DNA of 64,000 nt from Datisca glomerata (taxonomy: Eukaryota; Streptophyta; Magnoliopsida; Cucurbitales; Datiscaceae): NCBI GenBank assembly GCA_003255025.1, contig QANY01008723.1, positions 1,612,001-1,676,000 of the forward strand, in the 5' to 3' direction. Below the pieces are notes generated by a model, which saw only the letters and a list, made by a program, of their open reading frames with translations, did no database searches and was not told the origin of the DNA. Positions within the stretch are counted from its first letter, which is position 1. Every line of letters begins with the position of its first letter. Positions 1 to 11,219 of this stretch are shown here, in pieces. The position numbers and the translations under genes are program-made.

Positions 1-25
1 CGAAGGGGGCTGATTCGAGGATAAC

Positions 26-560
26 TTGGTTTGTGAAATCAGAGATGAAAATTTTGAAGAGGCTGTTATTGAGGAGTTTGTGACTGATTTTGTGGGAGAA
101 GATAAGGGGAAGTCAATGGAAACTAGGTTTGGCTGTCTGGTCAAAGTAGATTTTGAAGGAGTGACTAAATTCGGTGGTAACCCGTTTAAGTTCCAGGTCT
201 TTGCCGGTTCAAGTATCCATTGGGTCATTAAGTGACTCATTTAACCTTGGCCCAATGACAGAGGATACCCATAATGGTGGACCTAAGAAAGGTAAAGATC
301 GCCACAAGCCCAGCAGGATAGCGCGAAGTGGTGGGCGTGCTAGAGGGAATCTGAAATTTAAAAATGATTCTGGAAGTACGTTGCATGGGCAAAGTTCTTT
401 TGGTTGTTTGCATGGCACCAAACATAAAATGGAAGGCATTGGCAATGTGTCTGAAGATTATGATATAACTCGTGAAGCAAAAAAATAGAAGGAGGATGCT
501 ATTATTCAGAAGATTTGTACTGATAGGGTAGAGGAAGCCAGTCCGAACTGGTCCCATGGT
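26..560 (+). pseudogene. LINE ORF1-like region (fragment)
   Basis: A short open stretch (26-235) contains a segment resembling the region of plant LINE ORF1 proteins that precedes the zinc knuckle, with a Cys-Leu-Val-Lys-Val pattern after a Thr-Arg-Phe-Gly. ORF1 normally binds element RNA in a ribonucleoprotein. The part after 235 carries stops in every frame and reads as basic, low-complexity linker in pieces. I see no intact CCHC knuckle. The assignment rests mainly on its position just upstream of the endonuclease, so the identity is inferred. Confidence 0.45.
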
Positions 561-581
561 CATCAATGAAGGGCCTGAGGT

Positions 582-1160
582 GGAACTGTCAGGGTGTGGG
601 GAACCCCCTGACTGTTCCCACATTGTGAGGGTTAGTAAGAAGCTCATTCCCCTGATTTTATTTTTTTGCTTGAAACAAAAAATAAATCAAGAGTGGTGGA
701 GAATATTAAATATGTTATTAATACATCTGGTTCGCTTATTGTAGACCATGTGGGTACTAAAGGGGGCTTAGCATTTTTTGGATGAATGAGGATCATGTTC
801 AATTGTTGAAATATGAGAATGTTTTCATTGAAGTTTGTATATCTAATGTGGTTAAGGGTAAAGTGTGGCGTCTTTTTATCGTTTATTTGAGTCACGTCGA
901 TGAGATTTACAATGAACAAATGGACTCCTTTAAAGGTCTGATGAAGGCGTGTAATGAGATGTGCATTGTTATGCGTGACTTTAATGATCATATGAATGTT
1001 AGTGAGAAGTTCAATGGTATTGATAGAGACCCATGTACGCTGAAGCTTCTCCCTGATTTTGCTGATGTATGTAACCTAGTTGATATTGGTTTTGTGGGTC
1101 CATCATTTACCTGGATAAATAAGCGTGATCACCCCACACTGATTAAGGGAAAGTCTTGAT
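582..1160 (+). pseudogene. LINE ORF2 endonuclease domain, broken
   Basis: The translation starts with a WNCQGVGNPLTV-type motif (about 582), typical of the start of plant LINE ORF2 endonucleases, and continues to a LLETKN-type motif near 668 that holds the catalytic Glu. From 782 to 1159 one frame stays open. It includes an R-D-F-N motif at about 980 where active enzymes have G-D-F-N, then a GPSFTWINKR-type motif. This domain nicks target DNA to prime reverse transcription. Frame changes and the Gly-to-Arg replacement before Asp-Phe-Asn indicate loss of function. Confidence 0.8.
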
Positions 1161-1859
1161 AGATGTTTTGCCCATCCGGAGTGGCTGCAAGTGTATTAGA
1201 TGGCCATACTTTATCACTTGACAGCTTTAGACTCCGATCATTTATCTAATTTCCTTGATACCACTGAAGAGCAAAGGATGTATAGTTATGTTTTTAGATA
1301 TGATATGCGATGGTTTAATCTTGGTGATTGTAAGAATGCTATCTCGTGTGGATGGTTGGGGGACGGTGATGATCAGGTTAGGAGAAATTTAGCGGATAAA
1401 CTCAAAAATACTAGAAACCATTTGATCCATTGGAGGAAGAAAAATTCTTCAGCCAACTCAAGCAGACTTCTGAAAGAGACTAAGGTGAAATTACAGAATG
1501 TATTTTCTCATCAGCATACTGACTTTTCCGATATTAGAAGACTTGAAGCTCAGTATTAGGAGGCAGTTAGTTGTGAGGAAAAATAATGGAAGGATCAGGC
1601 CCATATCCAATGGCTCCAAAATGGGGATAAAAACTCTTCTTTCTTTCACGTCTGTGTTAATACTAGATGAAGGAGGAACATTATTTTTAGTCATGAGGAC
1701 GCTAATGGCAATTGACATACTGAATTGAACTCTATTCCGAACATTGCTCGCTCTTATTTGCAAGACCTTTCGTTCTTCTAACCCAGATGATAACATGATC
1801 TCTCATATTACTGATGACATTGATTGATGTCTTAATGATGAGGATAGGTTGCTGCTAGA

Positions 1860-3209
1860 CAATGAGGTCTATGCGGGGGAGATTGTGGATGCTGTTCGAG
1901 ACATACACCCTTCAAAATCTCCGGGTCCGAATGGTTTTACAATGACTTTCTATTATCAGAATTGGAATATGATCCGTTCAGATATTATTGATATGGTTTA
2001 GGATTTTTTTAAATTTTATTATATGCCTTCTGGCATTAATCATATGCATATTGTTCTTATCCATAAAGTTAATTGCCCTAGATCTATGTCTCAGTCGCGC
2101 CCTATTAGTCTTTGTAATATTGCTTATAAAATTATTTCTAAGATTTTGACTAACTGTCTTAGAAAAGTTATTAGCAAGATTATAGGTGTAGGCCAAAGTG
2201 CGTTCATTCGTAGTCGGCAGATCATTGACAATGTGATTATCGCTCATGAAATTCTTCACTTTCTTAGGATTTGAAAAAAGGTAAAAAAGGAGATATGTCT
2301 ATCAAGATCGATATGCCCAAGGCGTACGACAGAGTTGAGTGGAAAATTTTATTGGCAATCATGCAGCAACTCGGCTTCTCTGATTCCTGGACTAACTGGT
2401 ATCGGTTTGTATCTCCTCGATCACCTATAATATCTCTCACAAAGGCAATCTTAGCAATCATTTCAAACCGATTCATGGATTGAGACAAGGAGACCAGTTT
2501 TCCCCTTTCTTTTTTATTATGTGCGGTGAGGCTCTCTCTAATATGATTAATAACGATGTTGATCGTGGCTTGATTAATAGTTTTTGAGTAGTTTCTGGTG
2601 GTCCTGTAGTGTCCCACCTCTTATTTGTAGATGATTCCCTACTTTTTTGTAAAGCTTATGATGCTGAGTTAGTGGTTTTACTGGATATCCTTAATAAATA
2701 TGGGGAAGCTTCTGGTCAAGAGGATAATAAGCAGAGAAGTCTCATGGTATTTAGCAATAATATTTCTGTTGCCAGACAAAAAGAGGTAGCTAATTTAGCA
2801 GGTATGAGAAGATCCAATTCGTTGAAAAAATACTCGGGAGTGAACATGAACTTTGGTGTCTCTAAAACGCAAGTCTTCAGGAACATCATGGACAAGATAA
2901 TTCATAAGGTTACAGGTTGGCCAGAGAAGCTGCTTTCTCCTAATTGGGAAAAAATTCTTATTAAATCGTTGGCGATGGCTATTCCGAACTATATTATGTC
3001 TTGCTTTAAACTTCCTTTTTCTATGTGTAAGAAATTTTGTGCATTTATTGCTAATTACTGGTGGTATTCCTTTCCTTGTAAGTCTGGGATTCAATGGGGT
3101 TCCTGGGATAAAATCGCTAAGAGCAAAATGGAGGGTGGTCTTAGTTTTAAAGATTTATCCGCTTTTAACCTGGCTTTGTTGGCCAAGCAAGGCTGGAGAA
3201 TTATTATTT
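1860..3209 (+). pseudogene. LINE ORF2 reverse transcriptase domain, broken
   Basis: Successive frames give the conserved RT blocks: SPKSPGPNGFTMTFY (about 1912), the SRPISLCNIAYKIISKIL block (about 2095-2150), QSAFIRSRQIIDNV (about 2200), the D-M-P-K-A-Y-D-R-V-E-W block with the first catalytic Asp (about 2310-2345), and S-H-L-L-F-V-D-D-S-L-L-F (about 2610-2645) with the catalytic Asp pair. The best open stretch, 2609-3200, runs through the thumb to A-L-L-A-K-Q-G-W-R. Several frameshifts and stops separate the blocks. The reading resumes after the MITE at 3435. Confidence 0.88.
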
Positions 3210-3434
3210 GGAAAAATGGCAAGAAAAGACAGGTTTCAGGAGTGGAGTTGCAAAAATGACCGAAAAAATTTTATTTGCAAAAATAGCCGAAATATGCCCG
3301 TGGTAAATAGTTATTTATCAAATTACACAGTGGTAAATAGAGAATTTACCATATTCGGCCATTTTGCAATAAAAAAATTTTCTGGACATTTTTACAACTT
3401 GAGCTAGGAAATGGGTCATTTTTGTAGTTCTCCC
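3210..3434. mobile_element. Fold-back MITE, probably Mutator-related, inside the LINE
   Basis: The 225-bp segment is an imperfect palindrome. The reverse complement of its right half (beginning GGGAGAACTACAAAAATGAC) aligns over about 85 bp with its left half, which begins GGAAAAATGGCAAGAAAAGAC. The two copies of a repeated AAAATRRCCGAAATAT-like block face each other around a central GGTAAAT/ATTTACC pair. Flanks are TTATTATTT (3201-3209) and TTATTACTA (3435-3443), a 9-bp target duplication with two mismatches, the length expected for Mutator-type elements. Removing the element plus one flank restores the LINE reading G-W-R-I-I-T-N-P-K-S in frame. Confidence 0.82.
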
Positions 3435-4130
3435 TTATTACTAATCCTAAATCTTTGGTGGCTAGATTTCTTAAAAGTAAATACTTTTGGAACTCAGACT
3501 TCATTAATGTTTCGCTGGGTAAAAGGCCTTCATAGGGTTGGAGATGTCTTTGCGATGGTAAAAATATCCTGAAGAATGGTCTGAGATGGAGTGTGGGTAT
3601 TGGTAGGAATATTGATATTTGAGACGATGCTTGGATCATGCGTCCGTATACGTTCAAAGTGATAACTCCTAAGCTTCCAGGTATTAACAGAGTTTGTGAG
3701 CTCATCGATCACGGTTCGCATAGATGGAATGTGAATTTAGTGGACAATATTTTTAGGCCTGAGGATAGCAGGATCATCCGTCAGATTCCTATGAGTAATT
3801 ATGGGCTTGACGACGTCTTTATCTGGCATCATTCTCCATCATTCTCCATATGGCTATCAAGTTGCTTGCTTTCTCTAGAATAATGGTTGAATCAATAAGA
3901 AAGGTAATAGTGAGTCTAGTTTGAAATTGGCACATAAACAAATGTGGAAGGGGGTTTGGCGTCTTAAAATTCCTCCTAAAATTAAAGATTCCATTTAGAG
4001 ATACCTGAACAACTTTTTAGTGTGTAAATCTAATCTTGTCAGATGTGGTATGAATATTGATAGTACTTGCATTACTTGTGGTAAGGAGGAGGAAAATATT
4101 ACCCATATCTTCTTCAAGTCCTACTTTCTC
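3435..4130 (+). pseudogene. LINE ORF2 C-terminus with zinc-binding RT domain, broken
   Basis: After the MITE the frame continues as T-N-P-K-S-L-V-A-R-F-L-K-S-K-Y-F, then a GLRWSVGIGRNIDI block (about 3580-3620). Near 4020-4125 there is a zf-RVT-type segment, F-L-V-C-K-S-N-L-V-R-C-G-M-N-I-D followed by C-I-T-C-G-K-E-E-E-N and H-I-F-F. These Cys and His spacings fit the zinc-binding domain at the end of many plant LINE ORF2 proteins. The segment ends just before the 28-bp repeat and the Copia LTR, so the 3' end and tail are missing. Confidence 0.75.
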
Positions 4131-4153
4131 CAGAATAATGGTTGAATCAATAA
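3871..4153 (+). repeat. 28-bp direct repeat, second copy abutting the Copia LTR
   Basis: Copies at 3871-3898 and 4126-4153 differ at one base and share the core AGAATAATGGTTGAATCAAT. Both lie in the LINE remnant. The second copy ends exactly where the Copia LTR begins. This could be a small duplication made during repair at the insertion site, or an old duplication of LINE sequence. I cannot distinguish the two. Confidence 0.75.
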
Positions 4154-5189
4154 TGTTAGTTCTTTGGATGTTTGAGTTCTCCTCCGCGAATATATTAAAA
4201 TCAACTACTAATTTGTCAAAATTGGTTTTGGGATGAATGAAAAATTATCTTCCAAAATGTGCTGAATAAGAATGAAAAAATATGAAGGAATTGCTGAAAT
4301 CCCACATAGAAAGGGAGGAAATGTTGGAGTGGCATATATTGAGATGCTAGTATCAAGGGCGGTAACTTGATAAGGCTAGAGGCTCTCTCGATTATGTTCA
4401 CCTCTAAATAGGTCAATGAGTTGTGTTTTACTCTAGATTTATTTTTTCTCTTCATAGGAAACCCAAAAGTCATGGAATATTGAATATTCTTGTAAATTAA
4501 GGCCCAAAACATTTTTTATTTTTACAAATTAAATAAAAGACTTAATTTTTTTATTAAATGGCTTTTTAATGGGTTATATACCGTTTATTACACACCTTCC
4601 CCCATGAATAGTATTAAATGAGGTCTTCCCCTCTTCATTTTACACATCAAAAAAGTTTTCAAGCTCTCTTTTACTCTCAGTATTTGTTGTCCATGTTTTT
4701 ACTTATTTTTCTTCAAATTTTCTTGGTTGGGATTTTTGTTCGGTCCTGTTCGGTTTCGGTTTGGTCCGATTAAGTTTATTTCTCATTTCGCAGATGGTTT
4801 CATTTTCCAGTTCAAGTCTTGGTTTTAATTCGTTATTCTGACGGTAGAATTCTAACAAGTCAGTTCGATCAAGGTGGTGAAGTTGGGTGCACTTCAACTG
4901 CCTCAAACCATTTTATCATAGAAAACAGACGCCGTTATCAACCTTAGTACTACAAGTGAGGAGGCATAACTGTTTCAAGAAAACTGTGCAAACAGAACTT
5001 CGTTTAATTTCTCATTATTTCTTTACTATGCCTGTAGTGTTTGAACATTGTTAAATAATTCTACATTTCGTAATTATAGTACTTACATGGGTAAATATTC
5101 TTTACTTCTTGTAAGTAATATATTTACAAAATTGTTGTATTATTATTATTTCCATTTAATCTTATAATGCAGTAAAATATTTCCAACCA
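4154..5189 (+). repeat. 5' LTR of Copia copy 1
   Basis: The repeat begins TGTTAGTTCTTTGGATG and ends TATTTCCAACCA, giving TG...CA termini. It aligns along its length with 10093-11219. It contains the shared blocks AGATTTATTTTTTCTC and ATTCTTGTAAATTAAG, and a Y-rich and TTCGGTT-rich section at about 4680-4780 that could hold the transcription start. It has one copy of the GTTATCAACCTTAGTACTAC block, which is duplicated in the 3' LTR. Confidence 0.82.
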
Positions 5190-5611
5190 TCTTAAGTAAT
5201 TTATACAAGTTATTGCATTATAGGATTAATTTTTGGAAATAATTTGGTTTTCAAAAATTGTCCAAAAAATATTTTGGAAATTGAATTGGGGTTTTTCAAC
5301 CTAAACATTTTATTTTAAATATTCTCCAAAAGTTCGAAACTAGAAGTGACTATACAGAGAAGTTTTGTCTAGGAAATTGGAATTTAAGTGGACTCGTCCC
5401 TCCAATTACATGGGAACTGGATACTGTTGAGATGGCCGGTCCTGGATTGGGTCTTTGAACCCTACCAGTTCGCCTTAACAATTATCTGTAAAAGTGCTAC
5501 TTGGTTTATTTGGGAAAATATTGGGAAAAGTAGCATATTTTTATCTTTGAGAAAATAGCATAATTTTCAAAGTGTTGATACACTTCTGGTTTATATTTCA
5601 AATAAAGAAAT
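5190..5611. other. Copia copy 1 untranslated leader
   Basis: This stretch lies between the 5' LTR and gag. It holds no open frame of note and no recognisable TGGTATCAGAGC primer site. It has one less AT-rich patch near 5390-5480. I see nothing else in it. Confidence 0.5.
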
Positions 5612-6540
5612 GTGGCAACTAAAACCAACAACAATGTTGTAGCGAACCATGCTGGTGAAAACCAAGGGTTGAACTCTACTGTTGGGACTAAAATGGCAAA
5701 TCTGAGTGTGGAAAACCCTGTTGTAACCCATGTAACCCATATGGCACCAATGCATATGTCTATTTTTCATGGAGAGAAACTTGAGAAATTTAACGGTCTG
5801 AATTTCAAAACGTGACAACAAAAGATGCTCTTCTACGTGACAATGTTGAATCTGACAAAATGCTTGATTGAAGAAGCTCCGAAGCTTAATGATGATGAGC
5901 AAGATTTCCAAACGATCAGTGCTATTGAAGCTTGAAAACATTCTGATTATTACATAATGAATGATCTTGCTGATTCTTTGTATAATGTTTATTCTGACAA
6001 GAAAACAACAAAAGATCTATAGGGATCTCTTAAATGAAAGTACAAGACTGAGGATGCAGGTGCTAACAAATTTATCATCGCCCGCTTTCTAGAGTACAAA
6101 ATCGGGGATTCCGAAATGATAATAAGTCAAGTGCAAGAACTTCAATTTATCTTGCATGAGATTCACGTTGAGTGAATCATTTCAAGTGACTTCTATTATT
6201 CAGAAATTGCCTTCTAGATGAAAGAATTTTAAGAATTATATCAAGCACAAATGAAAGGAAATGAGCATCAAGAATCTTATTATTTAACTTCGAATCGAAG
6301 AAGATAATAGGCTATCCGAAAGAGGAGGGCCAAACCTTGTTGCTACAAAAAAGGCTAATATTGTGGAGCATGGTCAATGTTTTAAAGCCAAGAAGACCAA
6401 CAACAAAGGAAATGGTCCAAACAAGCTAGGACCTAAACGAGGGGTTTCTAAGAAACCAAAGTTCCACGGCAAGTGCTACAACTGTGACAAGTTGGGTCGC
6501 AAATCATCTTAGTGTAGTTTGCCTAAGAAAAACAATGAGG
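5612..6540 (+). pseudogene. Copia copy 1 gag, broken
   Basis: The frame opens with an M-A-T-K-T-N-N-N start at 5612 and a segment reading H-G-E-K-L-E-K-F-N-G-L-N-F, the conserved entry to Copia gag (UBN2-type) domains. Stops follow at about 5815, 5935 and later. A zinc-knuckle remnant at about 6475-6515 keeps C-Y-N-C but has Arg where the ligand His is expected, and a stop before the last Cys. Gag would form the particle shell and bind element RNA; this copy cannot. Confidence 0.8.
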
Positions 6541-7060
6541 CTAATATAATTGACAACATTGCTCGAGATGTTTCTGATATCAACCTCTCAGTCATGGTTT
6601 CTGAGGTCAACATGGTTGGATTAAATCCAAAGGAATGGTGGTATGACACTAGAGCTACCCGTCATATGTGTTTTGACCGTTGGATGTTCTCTACATTTGA
6701 ACCTATCGAGCATGGAGAGAAGTTGTTCATGGGGAACTCGGTTTCCTCTGAGATCAAAGGCCAAGGAAAAGTGGTGTTGAAGATGACTTCTGAGAAGGAA
6801 TTGACTCTGAACAATATACTAAATGTACCTGAAATCTGAAAGAACCTTGTGTCTGGTTCACTGCTGAATAACCATGGATTTCGTATGGTATTTGAGTCAA
6901 ACAAATTTTTTTTGTCTAAAAGCTGAATGCATGTTGGTAAGGGTTATATAAGTGATGGAATGTTCAAACTCAATGTAATGACTCTGGTCAAATTCAATAT
7001 TAATAAAGCTAGTTCTTCTGCTTATTTTTTGAGTCTTCCAATTTATGACACGGTAGACTA
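6541..7060 (+). pseudogene. Copia copy 1 aspartic protease region, broken
   Basis: The open stretch 6519-6839 contains W-W-Y-D-T-R-A-T-R-H-M-C. In active Copia proteases this position reads D-S-G or D-T-G, so the catalytic glycine is replaced by Arg. Downstream text matches the usual G-N-S-V...G-K-V-V-L-K...L-N-N-I-L-N-V-P-E segment. A stop follows at 6837, and the sequence then continues into a pre-integrase region. Confidence 0.8.
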
Positions 7061-7800
7061 GGTCATGTTAATTATGATATTTTGTGTAAATTAATTAACT
7101 TGGATCATATCCGACATTTCACATTGATTCCACTCACAAGTATGGAACTTGTGTAGAGGCAAAATTAACGAGGTCATCATTCCAAAATATTGAATGAAAT
7201 ATCGAACCACTTGATTTAATTCACAATAATATATGTGATTTAAAATTTATACAAACAAGATGTGGTAATAAGTATTTTGTTAATTTTATTGATAATAACA
7301 TAAAATAATGTTATGCATATTAGCTAAAGAGCAAGGATGAAGCTATACAGAAATTTTTTCTCTATAAAAATGAAGTTGAGAATCAACTCAATAAGAAAAT
7401 TGTGCTAAGAAGTGATAGGGGTGGTGAGTATGAATTACCGTTTGTTGAGATTTGTGCTCAACATAGGATTATATATGAAACCACATCGCTTTATTCATCT
7501 CAATCTGATGGTGTTGTTGAGCGTAAAAACCGTACACTAAAAAAATAATGAAAGCATTGTTGATCGGTTTTGAATTACCTCAGAACATGTGGGGAGAAGC
7601 CGTTTTGACGGCTAACTATCTTTTGAATAAGATACCAAAAATAAAGAGGATAAGACCTCATATGAGTTATGGAAAGGTAGAAAATATTCATATAAGTACT
7701 TACAAATGTGGGGATGCCTCACTAAGGTGACGGTACCTACACCCAAAAGATGAAATAGGACAAAAAACTGTTGATTGCATTTTTATTGGTTATGTAAATA
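7060..7800 (+). pseudogene. Copia copy 1 integrase region, broken
   Basis: Around 7380-7550 the frame reads N-K-K-I-V-L-R-S-D-R-G-G-E-Y-E and then S-D-G-V-V-E-R-K-N-R-T-L. This matches the part of the integrase core that carries the second catalytic Asp and the region before the Glu helix. The segment 7548-7730 continues with M-W-G-E-A-V-L-T-A-N-Y-L-L-N-K. The zinc-binding part and the first Asp region (7060-7350) are heavily damaged. Confidence 0.78.
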
Positions 7801-9620
7801 ATAGTAATGCATATCGGTTCCTTTGTATACGAATCTAGCAATCCTAAGATTCACAAGAATATGATAATAGAGTCTATGAATGCATCGTTATTTGAACATG
7901 TATTTCCTTACAAAATCAAGGAAGAGCCAAGCTCTTCAAAAAGACTTCTTGAGACTATTGATGAAGAAGATAGTCAAGACCAAGATGAAGCATTCGAGAT
8001 AGAACATAGAAGGAGTAAAAGAGTCAGGACAGAAAAATTGCATGGTCTTGATTTTCTGACTTATACGATTGAAAGTGAACCAAGAACTTTCAATGAAGCT
8101 GTGAACTCCAATGAAGGGCCTTTTTGGAAAGAGGTCATTAAGAGTGATATTGATTCAATTTTATAAAATCATACTCGGGAATTAATGGATCTTCCATTTG
8201 GTTGTAAACCTTTTAGGTTTTAAGTGGATTTTCAAACAGAAAATGAAAGCTGATGGATCAATTGATAAATACAAGGCCAGGCTTGTAATTAAAGGCTATA
8301 TACAGAAGGAAGGTCTTTATTATTTTAATACATATTCTTTAGTGTTGAGAATAAACTCCATTAGGACGGTACTTGTAATCGCAACTTTGCGAAATCTTGA
8401 AGTACATCAAATGGATGTGAAAATAGCCTATCTAAATGGAGATTTAGAGGAAGAAATCTACATGGAACAACTGGAAGGGTTTTTCGCTCCTGGGCAAGGA
8501 AAGAAAGTACGTAAATTAGTCAAATAATTATATGGTTTGAAACAAGCATCAAAACAATGGCGTGAGAAATTTGGCAGACACATGATGCCAATTGGATTTA
8601 AAATCAATGAATGAGATAAATGTATATATGTTAAAGATATAGAGAATGGATATGTTATTGTGTGTTTATATGTTGATGATATGCCTATCGTTGATAGTAA
8701 TGATGAGATGATCAAATCTACGAAAGATATGTTAAAATCTAGATTTGATATGAAAGACATGAGACTTGCCGATGTTACATTGGGAATAAAAATTAAACGA
8801 GCATCAGAGGGACTTATTTTAAGCCAGTCTCATTACGTAGATTCTATTCTTGAAAAATTTAGCAAAGATGACACTAGTGAATCAAAAACACCAATTAATA
8901 CAAATGTACATTTGTCCAAGAATAAAGGTGAGAGTATCTTTCAAGTAGAATACTCTAGAATGATAGATAGTCTAATGTACTTGATGAGTTATACAAGACA
9001 TGATATAGCCTATACTTTGAGTAAACTAAGTAGATTCACGAGTAGTTCTGGAGCTGAACATTGGAAAGCCATTGTGAGAGTACTGAGGTACTTATGATAT
9101 ACTTAGAGTTATGGATTACACTATTCAAGATATTCAGCGGTCCTAGAAGGATATATTGATGCAAATTGGATATCTGATAAGAAAGGTATGAAGTCTACTA
9201 GTGAGTATGTTTTCACACTAGAAGGAGCTGTTGTAGCATGAAAATTCTCAAAACAGACAATTATAGCTAGATCTACTATCGAATCTGAGCTTATGGTTTT
9301 AGATAAATGTGGGGATGAGGCTGAATGGATACACCACTTCCTAAAGGATATTCCTAGATGGACAAAGCTTGTGCCACCAATATGTATACATTGTGATAGT
9401 CAAAGTACTATTGGAAGGGCACAAAATAATATGTATAATGGTAAGTCTAGACACATTCGTCATAGACATAGTACCAGTAAACAACTACTCTTGACATGGG
9501 TTATCACTTTTTGATTATGTAAAGTCAAAGGATAACATTACAGATCCATTAACCAAATGGTTAAATCGAGAGTTAGTTGAAAAGTCATTGATGGAAATTG
9601 GACTAAATCTCATGTAAAAA
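7801..9620 (+). pseudogene. Copia copy 1 reverse transcriptase and RNase H, broken
   Basis: The order is clear: a linker (7807-8166), the RT start V-N-L-L-G-F-K-W-I-F-K-Q-K (8198), M-D-V-K-I-A-Y-L-N-G-D-L (about 8410), L-Y-G-L-K-Q-A-S-K-Q-W (about 8530), L-Y-V-D-D (8664) and then the connection region. RNase H blocks follow: Y-I-D-A-N-W at 9153, S-T-I-E-S-E-L near 9272, C-D-S-Q-S-T near 9392 and the K-S-R-H-I-R-H-R-H block. There are stops at 8525, 8612, 9095 and 9239. The Asp pair of YVDD is kept. Confidence 0.88.
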
Positions 9621-10092
9621 TAAGTTGATACGAAGGAAACTCAACCTAGTTTACTGAAGATCTCAAAATCAAGGTTCGAAGGAACAACCTAATTGTATAA
9701 ACTTAGCTCGATCACTGTAGGGATTTGCCATGTCCATTCCTATGATGAAAACAACGATACCCGTTAGAGATTAGGTTAAGCTGAGCTTTTAATTATTTGT
9801 ATGCATAAAAAACTATGAGATCCGAATGGAGTAATGCGGGTTTACTCTTAAATTAAGAGATCACATGTGTGAGAGTGAAGTGAGGCTGCTTATATAGGAA
9901 TTGTAAGGGCACAATTCTTTAGAAACTCTTGTAGAACCAAGAGGATGTTCATGGCCAAAATGAACATAATCATGAGAATTGAACTGTGTCAGGGACGACT
10001 CATGTGTGTAGTATGTCATTGTTTACATAAAAGGTCGAACAGTTCAAAGACATTGTGTCTACTGGTCAACTAATAAAGTAAACAACTAAAAG
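9621..10092. other. Copia copy 1 region between RNase H and 3' LTR
   Basis: Non-coding. It has a short palindromic patch near 9900-9920 (AATTGTAAGGGCACAATT). I do not see a clear polypurine tract before the 3' LTR. Confidence 0.5.
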
Positions 10093-11219
10093 TGTAAGGT
10101 CTTTAGATATTTGAGTTCTCATCTACTAGTACATCAAAATCGTCTATTAATTTATCAAAATTGACTTTGGGATGAATAAGAATTTATCTCTCAAAATAAA
10201 CTAAATGAGAATGAAAAAATAGGAGGGAATCATAGAGATCCCACATTGGAAATGGAGGAAATGTTGAAGTGGTATATATTGAGATGATAGTATCAAATGT
10301 GGTAACTTGATAAGGTTAGAGGCTCTCTGTATTTTGCTCACCTCTAAATGAGCCAATGGTCTGTGTTTTGCTCCAGATTTATTTTTCCTTCTCATAGGAA
10401 GTCCAAATGTCATAGAATATAAAATATTCTTGTAAATTAAGAACCAAAATATTTTTTATTTTTGCACATTAAATCAAAAATGTTTTGGACTTAATTTTTT
10501 TATTAAATGGTATTTTAATGGGTTAAATACCCTTTATTACACACTTTCCCCATGAGTAGTATAAAATGAGGCATTCTCCTCCTCACTTTACACACCAAAG
10601 TAGCTTTCAAACTCTCTTTCAGTCTCACTATTTGTTCTTCAGGTTTTTGCTTATTTTTCTTCATGTTTGCTTGGTTCGATTTTTTGTTCGGTCCAGTTCA
10701 ATTTTCATTCGGTTCGATTAGGTTTATTTCTAACTTCGTTGATGGTTTTGTTTCTGGTTCAAGTCTTGATTTTGCGTCTTTGCTATGCTGGTAGAATTTT
10801 GACAAGTCAGCTCAATCAAGGTGGTGAAGTTGGGTGCTTTCCAGCTGTATCAAATCATTTTATCTTAGGAAACAGACGTCGTTATCAATCTTAGTACCAC
10901 AAGTGATATGGCGTATCTGTTTTAAGGAAACATCTTGGAAAATAGACGTTGTTATCAACTTTAGTACCACAAGTGAGAAGTCATAGTTGTTTTCAAAAAA
11001 CTATGCAAATACAACTTGGTTTGATTTCTTATTATTTTGTTATTCTGTCCGTATTCTTTTAACCTTGGTAAAAACTTTATTTACATTTCATAAGCATAGT
11101 ATTACGTTACTTTCTGTAAGTATGATATTTACTTGTTATAACCAGGATATTTATAAAATTATTATATTATTATTATTATTTTCATTTAATCTTATAATAT
11201 AATATACTATTTCCAACCA
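10093..11219 (+). repeat. 3' LTR of Copia copy 1, with internal duplication
   Basis: It begins TGTAAGGTCTTTAGATATT and ends CTATTTCCAACCA. It is about 90 bp longer than the 5' LTR. The main reason is that the block containing GTTATCAATCTTAGTACCAC occurs twice in tandem at about 10860-10990, against once in the 5' LTR. The two LTRs also differ by many substitutions, so the insertion is not recent. Confidence 0.82.

Larger units (their letters stand above)
1..4153 (+). mobile_element. Decayed non-LTR retrotransposon (plant L1-type LINE)
   Basis: The order of remnants matches a plant L1-type LINE: an ORF1-like region, an apurinic-type endonuclease, a reverse transcriptase with an FVDD active site, then a zinc-binding RT-associated domain. 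Stops and frameshifts occur throughout, so it cannot make ORF2 protein. The 5' end lies outside the window, and no poly(A) tail is seen because the copy stops at the Copia LTR at 4154. A fold-back MITE (3210-3434) interrupts the RT C-terminal region in a way that keeps the reading frame on both sides. Endonuclease, RT and zinc-domain sections are listed separately. Confidence 0.9.
4154..11219 (+). mobile_element. Decayed Ty1/Copia LTR retrotransposon, copy 1
   Basis: The element has two long direct repeats (4154-5189 and 10093-11219) around a gag-protease-integrase-RT-RNase H order, which is the Copia order. Every domain is interrupted by stops or frameshifts. I found no matching target-site duplication (AATAA before, TCACG after) and no standard initiator-Met primer site after the 5' LTR, so the ends may have been altered by deletion or recombination. 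It abuts the LINE on the left; no LINE sequence is recognised on the right. Confidence 0.9.

Noticed and set aside
4154..4260. LINE-like translation continuing past 4153
   Set aside because: The same sequence aligns with the second LTR at 10093-10200, so it belongs to the Copia LTR. The weak LINE likeness is probably chance.
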